43,638 bases of DNA from Lentisphaeria bacterium. Lineage in GTDB: Bacteria > Verrucomicrobiota > Lentisphaeria > Victivallales > Victivallaceae. Within the stretch, counting starts at the first letter, position 1. Every line of letters starts with the position of its first letter. Location: assembly GCA_017414565.1 (NCBI GenBank), contig JAFQLP010000109.1:1-43638 (forward strand), read 5' to 3'. Position numbers and translations under genes: made by a program. The notes below the pieces were generated by a model, which saw only the letters and a list, made by a program, of their open reading frames with translations, was not told the origin of the DNA and did not search any database. Below are positions 33,709-41,873 of this stretch, piece after piece.

Positions 33709-34701
33709 ATGGCGCATACGCCCAAATATCTCCGGCTCAAACAGCAGTTGCTCACGGAACTCCGGGAGGGCCGCTATCCGGTCGGGGAGCGTATCCCCAC
33801 CCGCGAAGAACTGGTCGCCCGGTTCAAAGTCACCCGGACGACCGTCAATCTGGCCTTGAAAGAACTGGTCGCCAGCGGTGTTCTGGTCACCAGCCGCCGC
33901 GGCGGGACCATCTTTACCGGCAAAGAACCGCCGCGCTGTATTGCGGTTTTGAGCGGTTTTGATCCTGCGGTACAAAAACGCGGCGGCGATGATCTGTGGG
34001 CGATCCTCGAATCGCTGGTTTACCGTTCACAGGAATTCAAATTACAGTTTTTCAAACACGGAACCGCGCCGTCGGACACGGCTCTTTCTGTCTGCGACAA
34101 ACTGGTGGCGATCATGCCGACGACCGATGAATTCTCCGCCCTGCGGCAACGGGATGATCAGGTTATTTTTGTCAACCGTTACGGCGATGCCCTGAACTTC
34201 ATCTCCACGCCGCACCGGGAAACCATGCGGCAACTGGTGCGCCGCAATCTGGATGCTGCCGGAGAACGGCCGCTGATGGTCTTTCTGGCCCCGGACCGAC
34301 CCGCCGGATTTGTGGAACAGGAGCGGCGGGCCGGTTTCATCGATGAATGTGCCGATCGGGAACTTTTTTACCGGCTGTGCGAAACCGCCCCTGATTTTAA
34401 CAGCGTTCCGGCGGCATTGGATGCTCTGCCCCTACCGTCCGGCCAGCCGCTGGTTCTGGCGGCCCCTTCGATGCACTACACCGGAGCGGTAGTCGAATGG
34501 GCCCGGCGGAACGGCCGTCGTTTCGGCGTGGATCTTTTTTATTCTGACTTTGACAATCCTGCCCCGGAACGCGATTTCGGCGTGCCATTTCTTTCTGCCG
34601 TACAGGATTATCCGGAAATGGGGCGGCAACTTTATGAAATTCTGAAACAGCCCGGTCATACCCCGGTGCAACGTTTTATTCCCTGCCGTCTGATCGGCTG
34701 A
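33709..34701 (+). CDS. GntR-family regulator with LacI-like ligand domain (AraR-like)
   Basis: A 330-residue transcription factor. The N-terminal winged helix-turn-helix (about residues 1-72) has PKYLRLKQQLLTELREGRYP and IPTREELVARFKVTRTTVNLAL, the GntR pattern. The remaining 255 residues look like a periplasmic-binding-protein-like ligand domain, as in AraR of Bacillus: LVAIMPTTDEFSALR, VIFVNRYGD, RRNLDAAGERPLMVF, RRAGFIDEC and AVQDYPEMGRQLYEIL. Such proteins usually respond to a sugar. Its regulon is unknown; no operator could be identified. It lies between pgsA and a small membrane protein in the same direction. Confidence 0.87.
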   Translation: MAHTPKYLRLKQQLLTELREGRYPVGERIPTREELVARFKVTRTTVNLALKELVASGVLVTSRRGGTIFTGKEPPRCIAVLSGFDPAVQKRGGDDLWAILESLVYRSQEFKLQFFKHGTAPSDTALSVCDKLVAIMPTTDEFSALRQRDDQVIFVNRYGDALNFISTPHRETMRQLVRRNLDAAGERPLMVFLAPDRPAGFVEQERRAGFIDECADRELFYRLCETAPDFNSVPAALDALPLPSGQPLVLAAPSMHYTGAVVEWARRNGRRFGVDLFYSDFDNPAPERDFGVPFLSAVQDYPEMGRQLYEILKQPGHTPVQRFIPCRLIG

Positions 34702-34712
34702 AGGAGGCAATG

Positions 34713-35261
34713 ATGAACATACCGGACCCGCAAAGCATTCCCCGTACCACCATGAACCGCCGTCCATCACGGTTGTGCGTGTGCCGTCTGCACGAAAAAA
34801 ATCCGGATATGCTGGCCACCCGGATGACCGGCCGGTATCTGACCACATTGGCATTTTCGCTGCTGCTGGGGGTGGGCGCGATCGTACTGGCGGGGTGTCT
34901 GCTGGCAGACCATCAGGACAAATCCGGTGTCATTGTCTTTGCGGGATTCGGCGGGCTGTATCTGCTGTTTTCCCTGCTGGCGTTCCGGGGCACATTATCC
35001 CGGCTGACGGTTTTCGACCGGGCCGCCGGAACCTTCCGGCAGCGGAACGGGACCGCGATCTGCCAACTCGATCAGATCGCCGCACTGCAACTGCTGCCGC
35101 CGGGCGAAATGCGGCGGAACGGGGAAATCAATCTGGTACTGACCGATGGCACCCGTCTGCATCTGCTGTCATTCCCGAATGACGAAACCATGCAGCAGGA
35201 GGCCGCATTGCTGTCCCGGTGGCTGGGCGGCGTGGCGGTCTGGCAGAATGGAGGGCTCTGA
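34713..35261 (+). CDS. Small two-helix membrane protein of unknown function
   Basis: A 182-residue protein. A basic N-terminal 40 residues containing CVCRLHEKN precede two hydrophobic segments (about residues 46-63 and 70-90). The remaining ~90 residues are beta-rich and alternate in a pattern that could be PH-like (LTVFDRAAGTFRQRNG, then ICQLDQIAALQLL, and INLVLTDGTRLHLL), an organisation seen in many membrane proteins with a small cytosolic domain. I do not recognise a named family. The second of two adjacent ATGs is chosen because AAGGAGG ends five bases before it; ATG 34710 is two bases away. It starts after the GntR gene and may be its target. Confidence 0.65.
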   Translation: MNIPDPQSIPRTTMNRRPSRLCVCRLHEKNPDMLATRMTGRYLTTLAFSLLLGVGAIVLAGCLLADHQDKSGVIVFAGFGGLYLLFSLLAFRGTLSRLTVFDRAAGTFRQRNGTAICQLDQIAALQLLPPGEMRRNGEINLVLTDGTRLHLLSFPNDETMQQEAALLSRWLGGVAVWQNGGL

Positions 35262-35323
35262 CGGCCCGCCGGAAAAACCCTGCCACGTTGCCGGATAAAG
35301 ACTCAAAACCAAGGATTTGCACC

Positions 35324-37894
35324 ATGCGACTGTTGATTCTGATGCTGTGGCTGTCGGTAACCGCCGTATCGGTATTTGCCGCCGACCGGCCGGCTTATCC
35401 GGGCCGGCTCGGCCGGTGGAAGACCGCCGGCAATGTCAAAGAACTGTATCAGACGCCGGAGGGGACGGTTTACCGTTTTGAGCCTTCGCCCCATTTTGCC
35501 GATCTGCACCGGCCGATTTACTCCAACGGCAAAAAACATCCCGATGACTGCACCTGCCGGACCTGCCGTGTCAAACGCAATCTGAATGCCCTGCAACTGC
35601 CGCTGAAAAAACTGAAACCCGGCCGCGATGATGCTCTTTTTGCTGTCATCGAATTCAAGGTGCGACTGTTTCCGGCACTGGAAAAAAATCAGGACCCGTC
35701 CCAACTGGCACTGGCATTTTATTTTGCGGAAAATACCGCCCCCGGCGTGAATGGAGACAGTCTTTATCAGGTTTTCCGGATTTCGCCGCAGGGGGTACAG
35801 CAGGAAAATCTGATCCACCGTTACAAAGCGGAAATGCAGGAACGGCTTTACGGCCGGTTTTATATGCCGCTTTTCGACTGGATCTCGGTACAAATGATCG
35901 TGGATATCTCCGAACACATCTGCCGACTCTATGTCAACGGCGCGCTTTATCAATGTATCGACCTGACCAAACGGGAGGATGAAGGCCCCAAATTCAACAG
36001 CATCGGCCTGTTTATCGAGATGGGAAAAAAACGCCCCACGGTATTTGAAGTCACCCGGCCGCGGCTGTCGTATCTGCCGACGAACAACAATGCGCTGGCG
36101 GCGTATCCGCCGACGGTCTGCGAACGGTACGATTACCGGGCGTATGAACAGGGCCCCCGGAAACGCATCCTCACCCCGGAGGAAATCATTGCGGCCGACC
36201 GTGACAATCCGGACCGGTATCATGCCGCCGCCATGAAGATCATGGCCGATCCGGATGCCGATCCGCGGACCGCATTGAAATACTGGCAGACGGCGGCCAA
36301 AGCCAATCATCTGCCGGCGCGGTATCAACTGGCGGTCTGTCAATGGCGCGGCATGGGCATGGAACCGGATCCGGACAAAGCGATCGAAATGCTCCGGGAA
36401 ATGCCGGAGTATCCACCGGCCGCCGCACTGGCCGCTCTGATCGAATGGAAACAATATCCGTATCCCGCCCTGCCGTCCCGGCATTTGCTGGACCGCACCC
36501 GGCGGGTCCTGGCCGATCAATCCGGCAATACCGTGATCCCGGCTCCGGATTTTCAACGGTTGCGCTCTTTCTGCGCCGGTATCACCCCGACACTGATGGA
36601 CCTGCGGCAGCAGCCCGCTCTTTCGCTCAAACAACTGCTCCGGCTCCGGCCGTTTCCCGCCATCCGGCATCTCACACAGCAGGAAATCAACGGCTTCCTG
36701 CCCTATGACATCCCGGATGACCGGCTTCATTCCCTCGATGATGCGGCATTTTACCGGGCCGTCCTGACCCGTGCGCTGCAAGCCAAAATGCCGCTGGCCA
36801 GACAGTGGATGGCGGAATGGCTCCGGAGTCTGGCTCTGTCCGGCAATGCCCCCGATGCCCTGCTGCTGGAGGCGGCCGAAGCCCAACTGCAATTTCCGGA
36901 AGCCCAGGCAGATCACGACTGTTCCCTCCTGCGCCTGCAACTCCGCTGGGAACGCAATCAGTTGACCATGGCGGAATTAGATACTCCGGCCAACCGGTTG
37001 CGGTTCCGTCATGATCCGACATTCGCCCTGCTCCAACTGGCCCTGCGTTACCCGGACACGCCGGGGTTGAAAGAACTGCGCCTCGGTCGAACGGACCGGG
37101 CCGTTGCGATCTGGCGGCAGGATCTGTCGCCGGAGTGCCGGATGATGCTCGCATTGGTGCAATGGCGCGCCGCCATGGGAACGCCGCCGGGATTCGGCTC
37201 CACCGTGGCCGGGCAGCCGGCCAACCGGGAACTGTGGCGCGAAACATTCCAACAATTGGCCGAAGCGGCCGCCGATCAATTACCGGAAGCCGAAATTGCG
37301 CTGGCCCGTTTGAGCGTGGAACTGCCGCCCGATGCCCAACCCCGCCCGAACCGGCTTTATCCGCTTTCCACGGCGATAGCCAAACTCAATCAGGCCGCCG
37401 GGAATGGCGATCCGGTTGCCGGGATGTCGCTGGTGAATCATTACCGGCGCGCCACCGGCGGCACGATCACGCCCCGGGTATTGCCACATCTGCAAACCGC
37501 GGCCGGTCTCGGTGATACCGAAGCATGTCGGCTGCTGGGGGAATCTTTGCTCAAAACGGGACGGCGGCAGGAGGCGTTGACATGGTTGAATCGGGCCGCT
37601 GACACCGGTGATCCGGCGGCATTGGCGATCATCGCCCGGCAGACCACCGGGGATGGGGCGGCGGCGGCATGGCGGCGGTTCGTCGAAGCCGACCGGCAGG
37701 CGCGGCTGAATGATCCGCTGGATTTTCCGGAACCGGAACTGCCGGTCAATCAGAACATATTGAACGGCATTCCCGCCTGGGAGGATTTTGCCGAAGCCAT
37801 GAAGCGGCGGGGCCGGGTCCAGCGTTACGAAGACTGGAAAAAATGGGGCCGCCAGAGCGAAGGCAAAATCGGCGGCACATCGCTGTCATTTTAA
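35324..37894 (+). CDS. Large secreted LamG-like plus Sel1-repeat protein
   Basis: An 856-residue exported protein. The signal peptide is residues 1-20 (MRLLILMLWLSVTAVSVFAA). Residues about 25-255 form a beta-rich module like LamG/concanavalin lectin domains (IEFKVRLFPALE, LYQVFRISP, YVNGALYQCIDL) with a CTCRTC motif near residue 78 that could bind a metal or form a disulfide. Residues about 290-400 and 650-790 have Sel1-type repeats (YHAAAMKIMADPDADPRTALKYWQ; GDTEACRLLGESLL), separated by less clear helical sequence. The start was placed at 35324, with AAGGA about nine bases upstream and a signal peptide right after it. It is the second secreted Sel1 protein in the window. Function unknown. 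Confidence 0.82.
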   Translation: MRLLILMLWLSVTAVSVFAADRPAYPGRLGRWKTAGNVKELYQTPEGTVYRFEPSPHFADLHRPIYSNGKKHPDDCTCRTCRVKRNLNALQLPLKKLKPGRDDALFAVIEFKVRLFPALEKNQDPSQLALAFYFAENTAPGVNGDSLYQVFRISPQGVQQENLIHRYKAEMQERLYGRFYMPLFDWISVQMIVDISEHICRLYVNGALYQCIDLTKREDEGPKFNSIGLFIEMGKKRPTVFEVTRPRLSYLPTNNNALAAYPPTVCERYDYRAYEQGPRKRILTPEEIIAADRDNPDRYHAAAMKIMADPDADPRTALKYWQTAAKANHLPARYQLAVCQWRGMGMEPDPDKAIEMLREMPEYPPAAALAALIEWKQYPYPALPSRHLLDRTRRVLADQSGNTVIPAPDFQRLRSFCAGITPTLMDLRQQPALSLKQLLRLRPFPAIRHLTQQEINGFLPYDIPDDRLHSLDDAAFYRAVLTRALQAKMPLARQWMAEWLRSLALSGNAPDALLLEAAEAQLQFPEAQADHDCSLLRLQLRWERNQLTMAELDTPANRLRFRHDPTFALLQLALRYPDTPGLKELRLGRTDRAVAIWRQDLSPECRMMLALVQWRAAMGTPPGFGSTVAGQPANRELWRETFQQLAEAAADQLPEAEIALARLSVELPPDAQPRPNRLYPLSTAIAKLNQAAGNGDPVAGMSLVNHYRRATGGTITPRVLPHLQTAAGLGDTEACRLLGESLLKTGRRQEALTWLNRAADTGDPAALAIIARQTTGDGAAAAWRRFVEADRQARLNDPLDFPEPELPVNQNILNGIPAWEDFAEAMKRRGRVQRYEDWKKWGRQSEGKIGGTSLSF

Positions 37895-37921
37895 GCGGGA
37901 CCACAGTCGCCGGATACGGAT

Positions 37922-37939
37922 CTGCCGGTTGTCCGGCAG
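37922..37939. terminator. Candidate hairpin between convergent genes
   Basis: CTGCCGG (37922-37928), TTGT loop, CCGGCAG (37933-37939). A perfect 7-bp stem in the 45-base convergent gap. There is no T-tract on either strand, so a bidirectional terminator role is a guess. Confidence 0.35.
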
Positions 37940-39118
37940 TCACCACGCCCGGACGACCCTGTCAGCCGCTGCCGCGGCCTGTTCCCACGCTTCGCCCCAG
38001 AACGGATCAAAAACGGCGGTGACCGGGAATCCGGCGGCACGGGCTGTGGCCATGGCATAAGGGGCGTCTTCGCAAACCGGGGTTTCCGCCAGCCGGGTCC
38101 CCAATTTCTCCAGGGCCCGGAAATAAACATCCGGCGTTTCTTTGCCGCCCGAAACGATCCCCTCAAAACAATCCAGCATACCGAGCCGCTGAAGTGCCGC
38201 CGTGGCCAACGGGGTTTCCGTAGCCGTTGCCAACACCAATTTCCAGCCATCCGCTTTGAGTTTCCGCAAACGGTCTGCTGCACCGGGTTTGGCCGTTACC
38301 TGCATCCGGTAGGAATCATCCGCAAATGCCATCAAACCGGCTTCAATGGCGGCCACATCGGCTTCCAAATCAAAACGCGCTTTCAAAAAAACAGCCGCAT
38401 CGTGCAGATTGGATACCCGGATCAGATCCTGATCCAACGCCGGATCGGGTTCCATGCCGCAACGGCGCATCCATCCGGACCCGATGGAATACCACATCGG
38501 CATGGAATCAAGCAATGTCCCGTCCAGATCAAAAATCATGCCGCGCCCGCCGGCAAACGGTTCCGCGATCGCCGCCGCCGCCCGGCTCCCCAACGCCGGA
38601 TCAGCAGCCAATTGTCCGGCCGGCAGCGCAATCCCCGTCACCCCGCTTCCGGCCACACGCGGCAGATCATCCGCACCCCGGCAATCGGCGATCACCGGGA
38701 TCTTCACCGCTCCGGCGATCGCCCGCAGCCGTTCAACCGGCATGAATGGAAGCTGTAAAAATGCGGCACCGCCGGATTCGGCCTGCAACGCATCTTTTAC
38801 CGATGCCGCGACCCACCCCGCGGCACCATCGTCCGCCGGAGCCGTCAACACGGTCAACCGGTCACAGTCCGGCGACCGCCCGCTATCCCAATGTTCCCGG
38901 ACAACGGCCGTTCCGCCTCCGGCGATCAACGCCACCCGGCACGCCCGGCAGACCGGCAACGCCTGCTCCACTGCCAAACGAAATGCGGCGGCGGCAGCCC
39001 CGCCCTGCCGGAGCAGAATGGCCGTGGCACCGCCATCGACGGCCGCGCGTATCCGGTCTTCCGACACTCCGTCCGGCAAAAAACCGGCACACAATGCTGT
39101 TGCATCAGCGATCGTCAT
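37940..39118 (-). CDS. Degenerate ThiE-like domain fused to HAD phosphatase
   Basis: A 392-residue two-domain protein. Residues 1-190 look like a (beta/alpha)8 fold related to thiamine-phosphate synthase: GGATAILLRQGG near the start, and IPVIADCRGADDLPRVAGSGVTGIALPAGQLAADP at the position of the ThiE C-terminal phosphate site. The canonical ThiE motifs QLR-K, DGVHLGQ and VAIGGI are missing or altered, so catalysis is doubtful. Residues 193-392 are a HAD phosphatase with FDLDGTLLDS (Asp197, Asp199), a mutase-like cap, KETPDVYFRALEKLG and CEDAPYAM. Fusion to ThiE would suit hydrolysis of thiamine monophosphate to thiamine, but that is inference. ATG 39118 has GGGA nine bases upstream. Confidence 0.72.
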   Translation of the reverse strand: MTIADATALCAGFLPDGVSEDRIRAAVDGGATAILLRQGGAAAAAFRLAVEQALPVCRACRVALIAGGGTAVVREHWDSGRSPDCDRLTVLTAPADDGAAGWVAASVKDALQAESGGAAFLQLPFMPVERLRAIAGAVKIPVIADCRGADDLPRVAGSGVTGIALPAGQLAADPALGSRAAAAIAEPFAGGRGMIFDLDGTLLDSMPMWYSIGSGWMRRCGMEPDPALDQDLIRVSNLHDAAVFLKARFDLEADVAAIEAGLMAFADDSYRMQVTAKPGAADRLRKLKADGWKLVLATATETPLATAALQRLGMLDCFEGIVSGGKETPDVYFRALEKLGTRLAETPVCEDAPYAMATARAAGFPVTAVFDPFWGEAWEQAAAAADRVVRAW

Positions 39119-39181
39119 TTTTTATTTCCCATCAAAAGCAATATCACAAAATGTCCACCCCCGCGGCATCACGCCGGATAA

Positions 39182-39670
39182 CTACGGACGGCGGCACGGC
39201 GGCAATCCCCGTTCCGCCCGGCATTGATTGACATACTGCCACAACGCCGGGTCCCGGTACAGTTTCTTTGCCAGCCCGGAAACACGCCACGCCAATTTTT
39301 CCGCGGCAGACTTCAAATCAAAATCCGCCGCCGCCAGATGATCCAACAGCCGGGCGCACCACAGCGGATAATCCGCATGGGTCACAGCACATTCCGCCCG
39401 CGGCAGCGGCTGCGGTTCCCGCCGGTACTCCAACGCGAACCGGAACCGGAGTTTCCGCAATGCCTCGGTACGGTTGCGCAACTGGCTCCGCTCGGTGCAG
39501 TCAGAGGCGGTCAATCCGGTCGCCGTATGCCGCACCCGGACGGCGGTGCAGGTACGGTTGCGATGCTGACCTCCGGCCCCGGTACCTTTGACAAATTCAA
39601 ATTGACACAGTTCTCCGAGTTCCCGGTCATCCAGCATCAACAGCCGGTCACGGTCGACGATCTCATTCAT
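39182..39670 (-). CDS. GGQ-motif release-factor-like protein (no codon-recognition domain)
   Basis: A 162-residue protein that matches only domain 3 of class I release factors. G33-G-Q35 in GTGAGGQHRNRT is the peptidyl-tRNA hydrolysis loop. There is no codon-recognition domain. It may rescue stalled ribosomes like ArfB/YaeJ, but the tail (WQYVNQCRAERGLPPCRRP) is much less basic than the lysine-rich ArfB tail, so the mode of mRNA-channel binding would differ. Start 39670 overlaps the end of the glycosyltransferase gene by eight bases. The full-length RF2 gene lies about 3.4 kb away. Confidence 0.85.
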   Translation of the reverse strand: MNEIVDRDRLLMLDDRELGELCQFEFVKGTGAGGQHRNRTCTAVRVRHTATGLTASDCTERSQLRNRTEALRKLRFRFALEYRREPQPLPRAECAVTHADYPLWCARLLDHLAAADFDLKSAAEKLAWRVSGLAKKLYRDPALWQYVNQCRAERGLPPCRRP

Positions 39671-40583
39671 GATAGAAATGGCGGACGATGGTCCCCGGCC
39701 GCCGTTTGGTTTCCACAAAAACTTTGGCCAGATAGATCCCGACGGTACCGAGCGAAATCATGATCAATCCCCCCAGCCCCCAGATCGAAGCGGTCAGATA
39801 ACTCCATCCCCACGGCACATGGAAAAAAAGTTTGTTGATGACCAGAAACGCCATCTGTCCCAGGGTTGCCAGAAAAATCACCCAGCCGAGCAGAAAAATC
39901 AGATAAAGCGGACCGGCACTGGATGATGTCAGCGATTCCACCGCATGACGCACCTTCCGCCGCAGGGAATAAGCACTGGAGCCTTTGTCCCCTTTGACAG
40001 CCATCACCGGCAACTGCCGGAATCCGGCCAGCGCGAAATTGACCCATAAATCGTATTCACTGCCGGCAAACTGCTTCAATGCCTCCACATAACGGCGGCT
40101 CATCAAACGCGCCGTCAGCGTATCCGCCGGATACTCGAAATCGGCACACCACCGCATCAACTGGTAAAAAACCGACCCGGAGATCCGTTCAAACCAACCG
40201 CCCCGGCGTTTTTCCTGGACCCCGTAGGCCACATCGGCCGCCGGATCGGCCTGCAATGCCGCAGCCAGTTCCGCCAGCAATTCCGGCGGTTCTTCCAGAT
40301 CGCAGTCGATCAGGTAAACCCATTCCCCCTGTGCCAGCGAGACCCCGGTCATCAGGGCTTTGTGATGGCCGAAATTGCGGGAAAGATCCGCCACCTTGAT
40401 CCGGGCATCCTGCTGCCGCAATTTCAATGCCAGATCCAGCGCATCATCCGGCGAACCATCGTTGACCAGCACGATCTCCCAGTCATCCCCGGCGAATCCG
40501 GCGGCGGCGGCGGCGGCACGCGACACAAATTCCGCCAGATACGGCTCCGACCGGTACAAACTTGTAACAATGGACAACTTCAT
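39663..40583 (-). CDS. GT2 glycosyltransferase with C-terminal membrane helices (GtrB/DPM1-like)
   Basis: A 306-residue enzyme. The N-terminal GT-A domain has LSIVTSLYRSEPYL, NDGSPDDAL (41-49) and the metal motif Asp93-x-Asp95 in LIDCDLEEPPE. Two hydrophobic segments near residues 228-250 and 265-287 anchor it. The order matches GtrB, ArnC and polyprenyl-phosphate glucosyl- or mannosyltransferases, which place a sugar on undecaprenyl phosphate for later use by GT-C enzymes. It could feed the GT-C-like enzyme at 798, but they are 38 kb apart. It starts within the stop codon of the kinase gene upstream (ATGA). Confidence 0.92.
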   Translation of the reverse strand: MKLSIVTSLYRSEPYLAEFVSRAAAAAAGFAGDDWEIVLVNDGSPDDALDLALKLRQQDARIKVADLSRNFGHHKALMTGVSLAQGEWVYLIDCDLEEPPELLAELAAALQADPAADVAYGVQEKRRGGWFERISGSVFYQLMRWCADFEYPADTLTARLMSRRYVEALKQFAGSEYDLWVNFALAGFRQLPVMAVKGDKGSSAYSLRRKVRHAVESLTSSSAGPLYLIFLLGWVIFLATLGQMAFLVINKLFFHVPWGWSYLTASIWGLGGLIMISLGTVGIYLAKVFVETKRRPGTIVRHFYHE

Positions 40584-41755
40584 TTTCCGCTTTCCTCTCC
40601 TCCGGTTGTGTCACCGGGTGCCGGAAGGACCTGCATCCGTTTGCCGCCCAGCGGGAAACGGATGAAAACCGTGGTTCCGGAGTTCAACTCCGACTCAATC
40701 CCGAACTCGGCCCCGTGTTCGCGGCAGATCCGCTCAATGACCATCATCCCCAAACCGTTTCCATTGGCTTTGGAGGTTTGAAACGGGACAAACAACCGGC
40801 TCATACCGTCCGGCGAGATCCCGCTGCCCTGATCGGTAAATGCGACCTGCAATTCCTCTTCGTTGAGGGTTGCGGAAATCACCAGTTCCCCGCCGCCGGT
40901 CATGGCTTGCAGAGCATTTTTGAGGATATTGAAAAATGCCTGTTTCAACTGCTTCGGATCACCGTTGATCAACGGCAGGTCGCGTTCCGGCCAACGGCAA
41001 ATCACCGAAATGCGCCGTTCATCCAGTTCCCGCCGCATGAAACTGATCGTTTCCAGCAGCAACTGCCGGATGTCAACATTTTCAAACCGCGGCCGCCCGG
41101 GCCGGATCGCCGTCAGAAAACCGGTGATGATGCCATCCAACCGCTCCACCTCATGTTTGCAGTCGCGGATCATATCCGCCATTTCCTGCGCGGTCAGCGT
41201 GTCACTGCGCTCGAGCAGCTGCAAATTGAGATAAAGGCTGTTCAACGGATTGCCGATCTCGTGCGCCACACCGGCCGCAAGCATGGATACGGCGGTGGCG
41301 GTCTGCCGCTCGATATCATCCAGATCTTTCCGGCGGCTGTCGGTCACATCGCGCAGGATCATCACGGCTTCCTTCTGGTTTTCCAGCGGCACCAGATAAA
41401 GCTGGATAAAACGGCGTTGGGGGTAGGCGATCTCCACCTCCTGCCGCGACAATTTGGTCCACTCCTCCGCATCCAGATCCAGGATCCGGCTCCAGTTGAC
41501 CCCCCGGATCAACTGCGGCAGTTTCACCCGGGTCAGATCGTCCGGCAACCCCAGCAATTCATCTGCCGCCCGGTTGTGATACCGGATGGAAAACTGCTGA
41601 TCCAGAACCAGGATACCTTCTTCCACCGCATTGAAAACGGTTTCAAAAAAACCGCGTTCACGCATCAGCCGCAAAATGTACGCCTGACGGCTGTTCGCAT
41701 CAACATCTTCCACCCGTTCAATGAACCGGTCAAGAAATTTTTTCGTCACTGCCAT
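40580..41755 (-). CDS. Cytoplasmic PAS histidine kinase, NtrB-like
   Basis: A 391-residue kinase without membrane segments. A PAS domain (residues 35-145, ETVFNAVEEGILVLDQQF) is followed by the HisKA helix with His165 in AAGVAHEIGNPLNSLY and an HATPase domain with N-box (FNILKNALQAM), G1 (DQGSGISPDG), F box and GNGLGMMVIERI. That architecture is the NtrB/ZraS-like type; its partner regulator is not adjacent. Its gene begins a four-gene minus-strand unit with the GT2 gene, the RF-like gene and probably the ThiE-HAD gene, and is divergent from a secreted protein gene with 118 bases between. Confidence 0.92.
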   Translation of the reverse strand: MAVTKKFLDRFIERVEDVDANSRQAYILRLMRERGFFETVFNAVEEGILVLDQQFSIRYHNRAADELLGLPDDLTRVKLPQLIRGVNWSRILDLDAEEWTKLSRQEVEIAYPQRRFIQLYLVPLENQKEAVMILRDVTDSRRKDLDDIERQTATAVSMLAAGVAHEIGNPLNSLYLNLQLLERSDTLTAQEMADMIRDCKHEVERLDGIITGFLTAIRPGRPRFENVDIRQLLLETISFMRRELDERRISVICRWPERDLPLINGDPKQLKQAFFNILKNALQAMTGGGELVISATLNEEELQVAFTDQGSGISPDGMSRLFVPFQTSKANGNGLGMMVIERICREHGAEFGIESELNSGTTVFIRFPLGGKRMQVLPAPGDTTGGEESGK

Positions 41756-41782
41756 TGCAATTGTCCCGCAAACCTCTATATT
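41755..41782 (+). promoter_or_regulatory. Promoter of the secreted propeller-like gene
   Basis: TTGCAA (41755-41760), 16 bases, and TATATT (41777-41782). Its -35 abuts the start codon of the divergent kinase gene. A leader of about 85 bases with a 16-bp palindrome follows. Confidence 0.5.
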
Positions 41783-41802
41783 TCTAAACAGTTAGTTTGC
41801 CT

Positions 41803-41818
41803 CTTTTTTGCAAAAAAG
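41803..41818. repeat. Perfect 16-bp palindrome in divergent leader
   Basis: CTTTTTTGCAAAAAAG equals its own reverse complement. It lies about 20 bases past the predicted transcription start of the secreted gene. It could be an operator or a hairpin; the A/T-rich arms make chance a real possibility. Confidence 0.5.
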
Positions 41819-41873
41819 CAAGCCCCGCAGTGCTTTTTCCTCAAAAAAAGCCTGCTCAACCCGGAGCCGCCTT

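Noticed and set aside
35303-36940. A 545-codon antisense open frame over the LamG-Sel1 gene
   Set aside because: The plus-strand frame has a signal peptide and repeats; the antisense frame has neither, nor a ribosome site.
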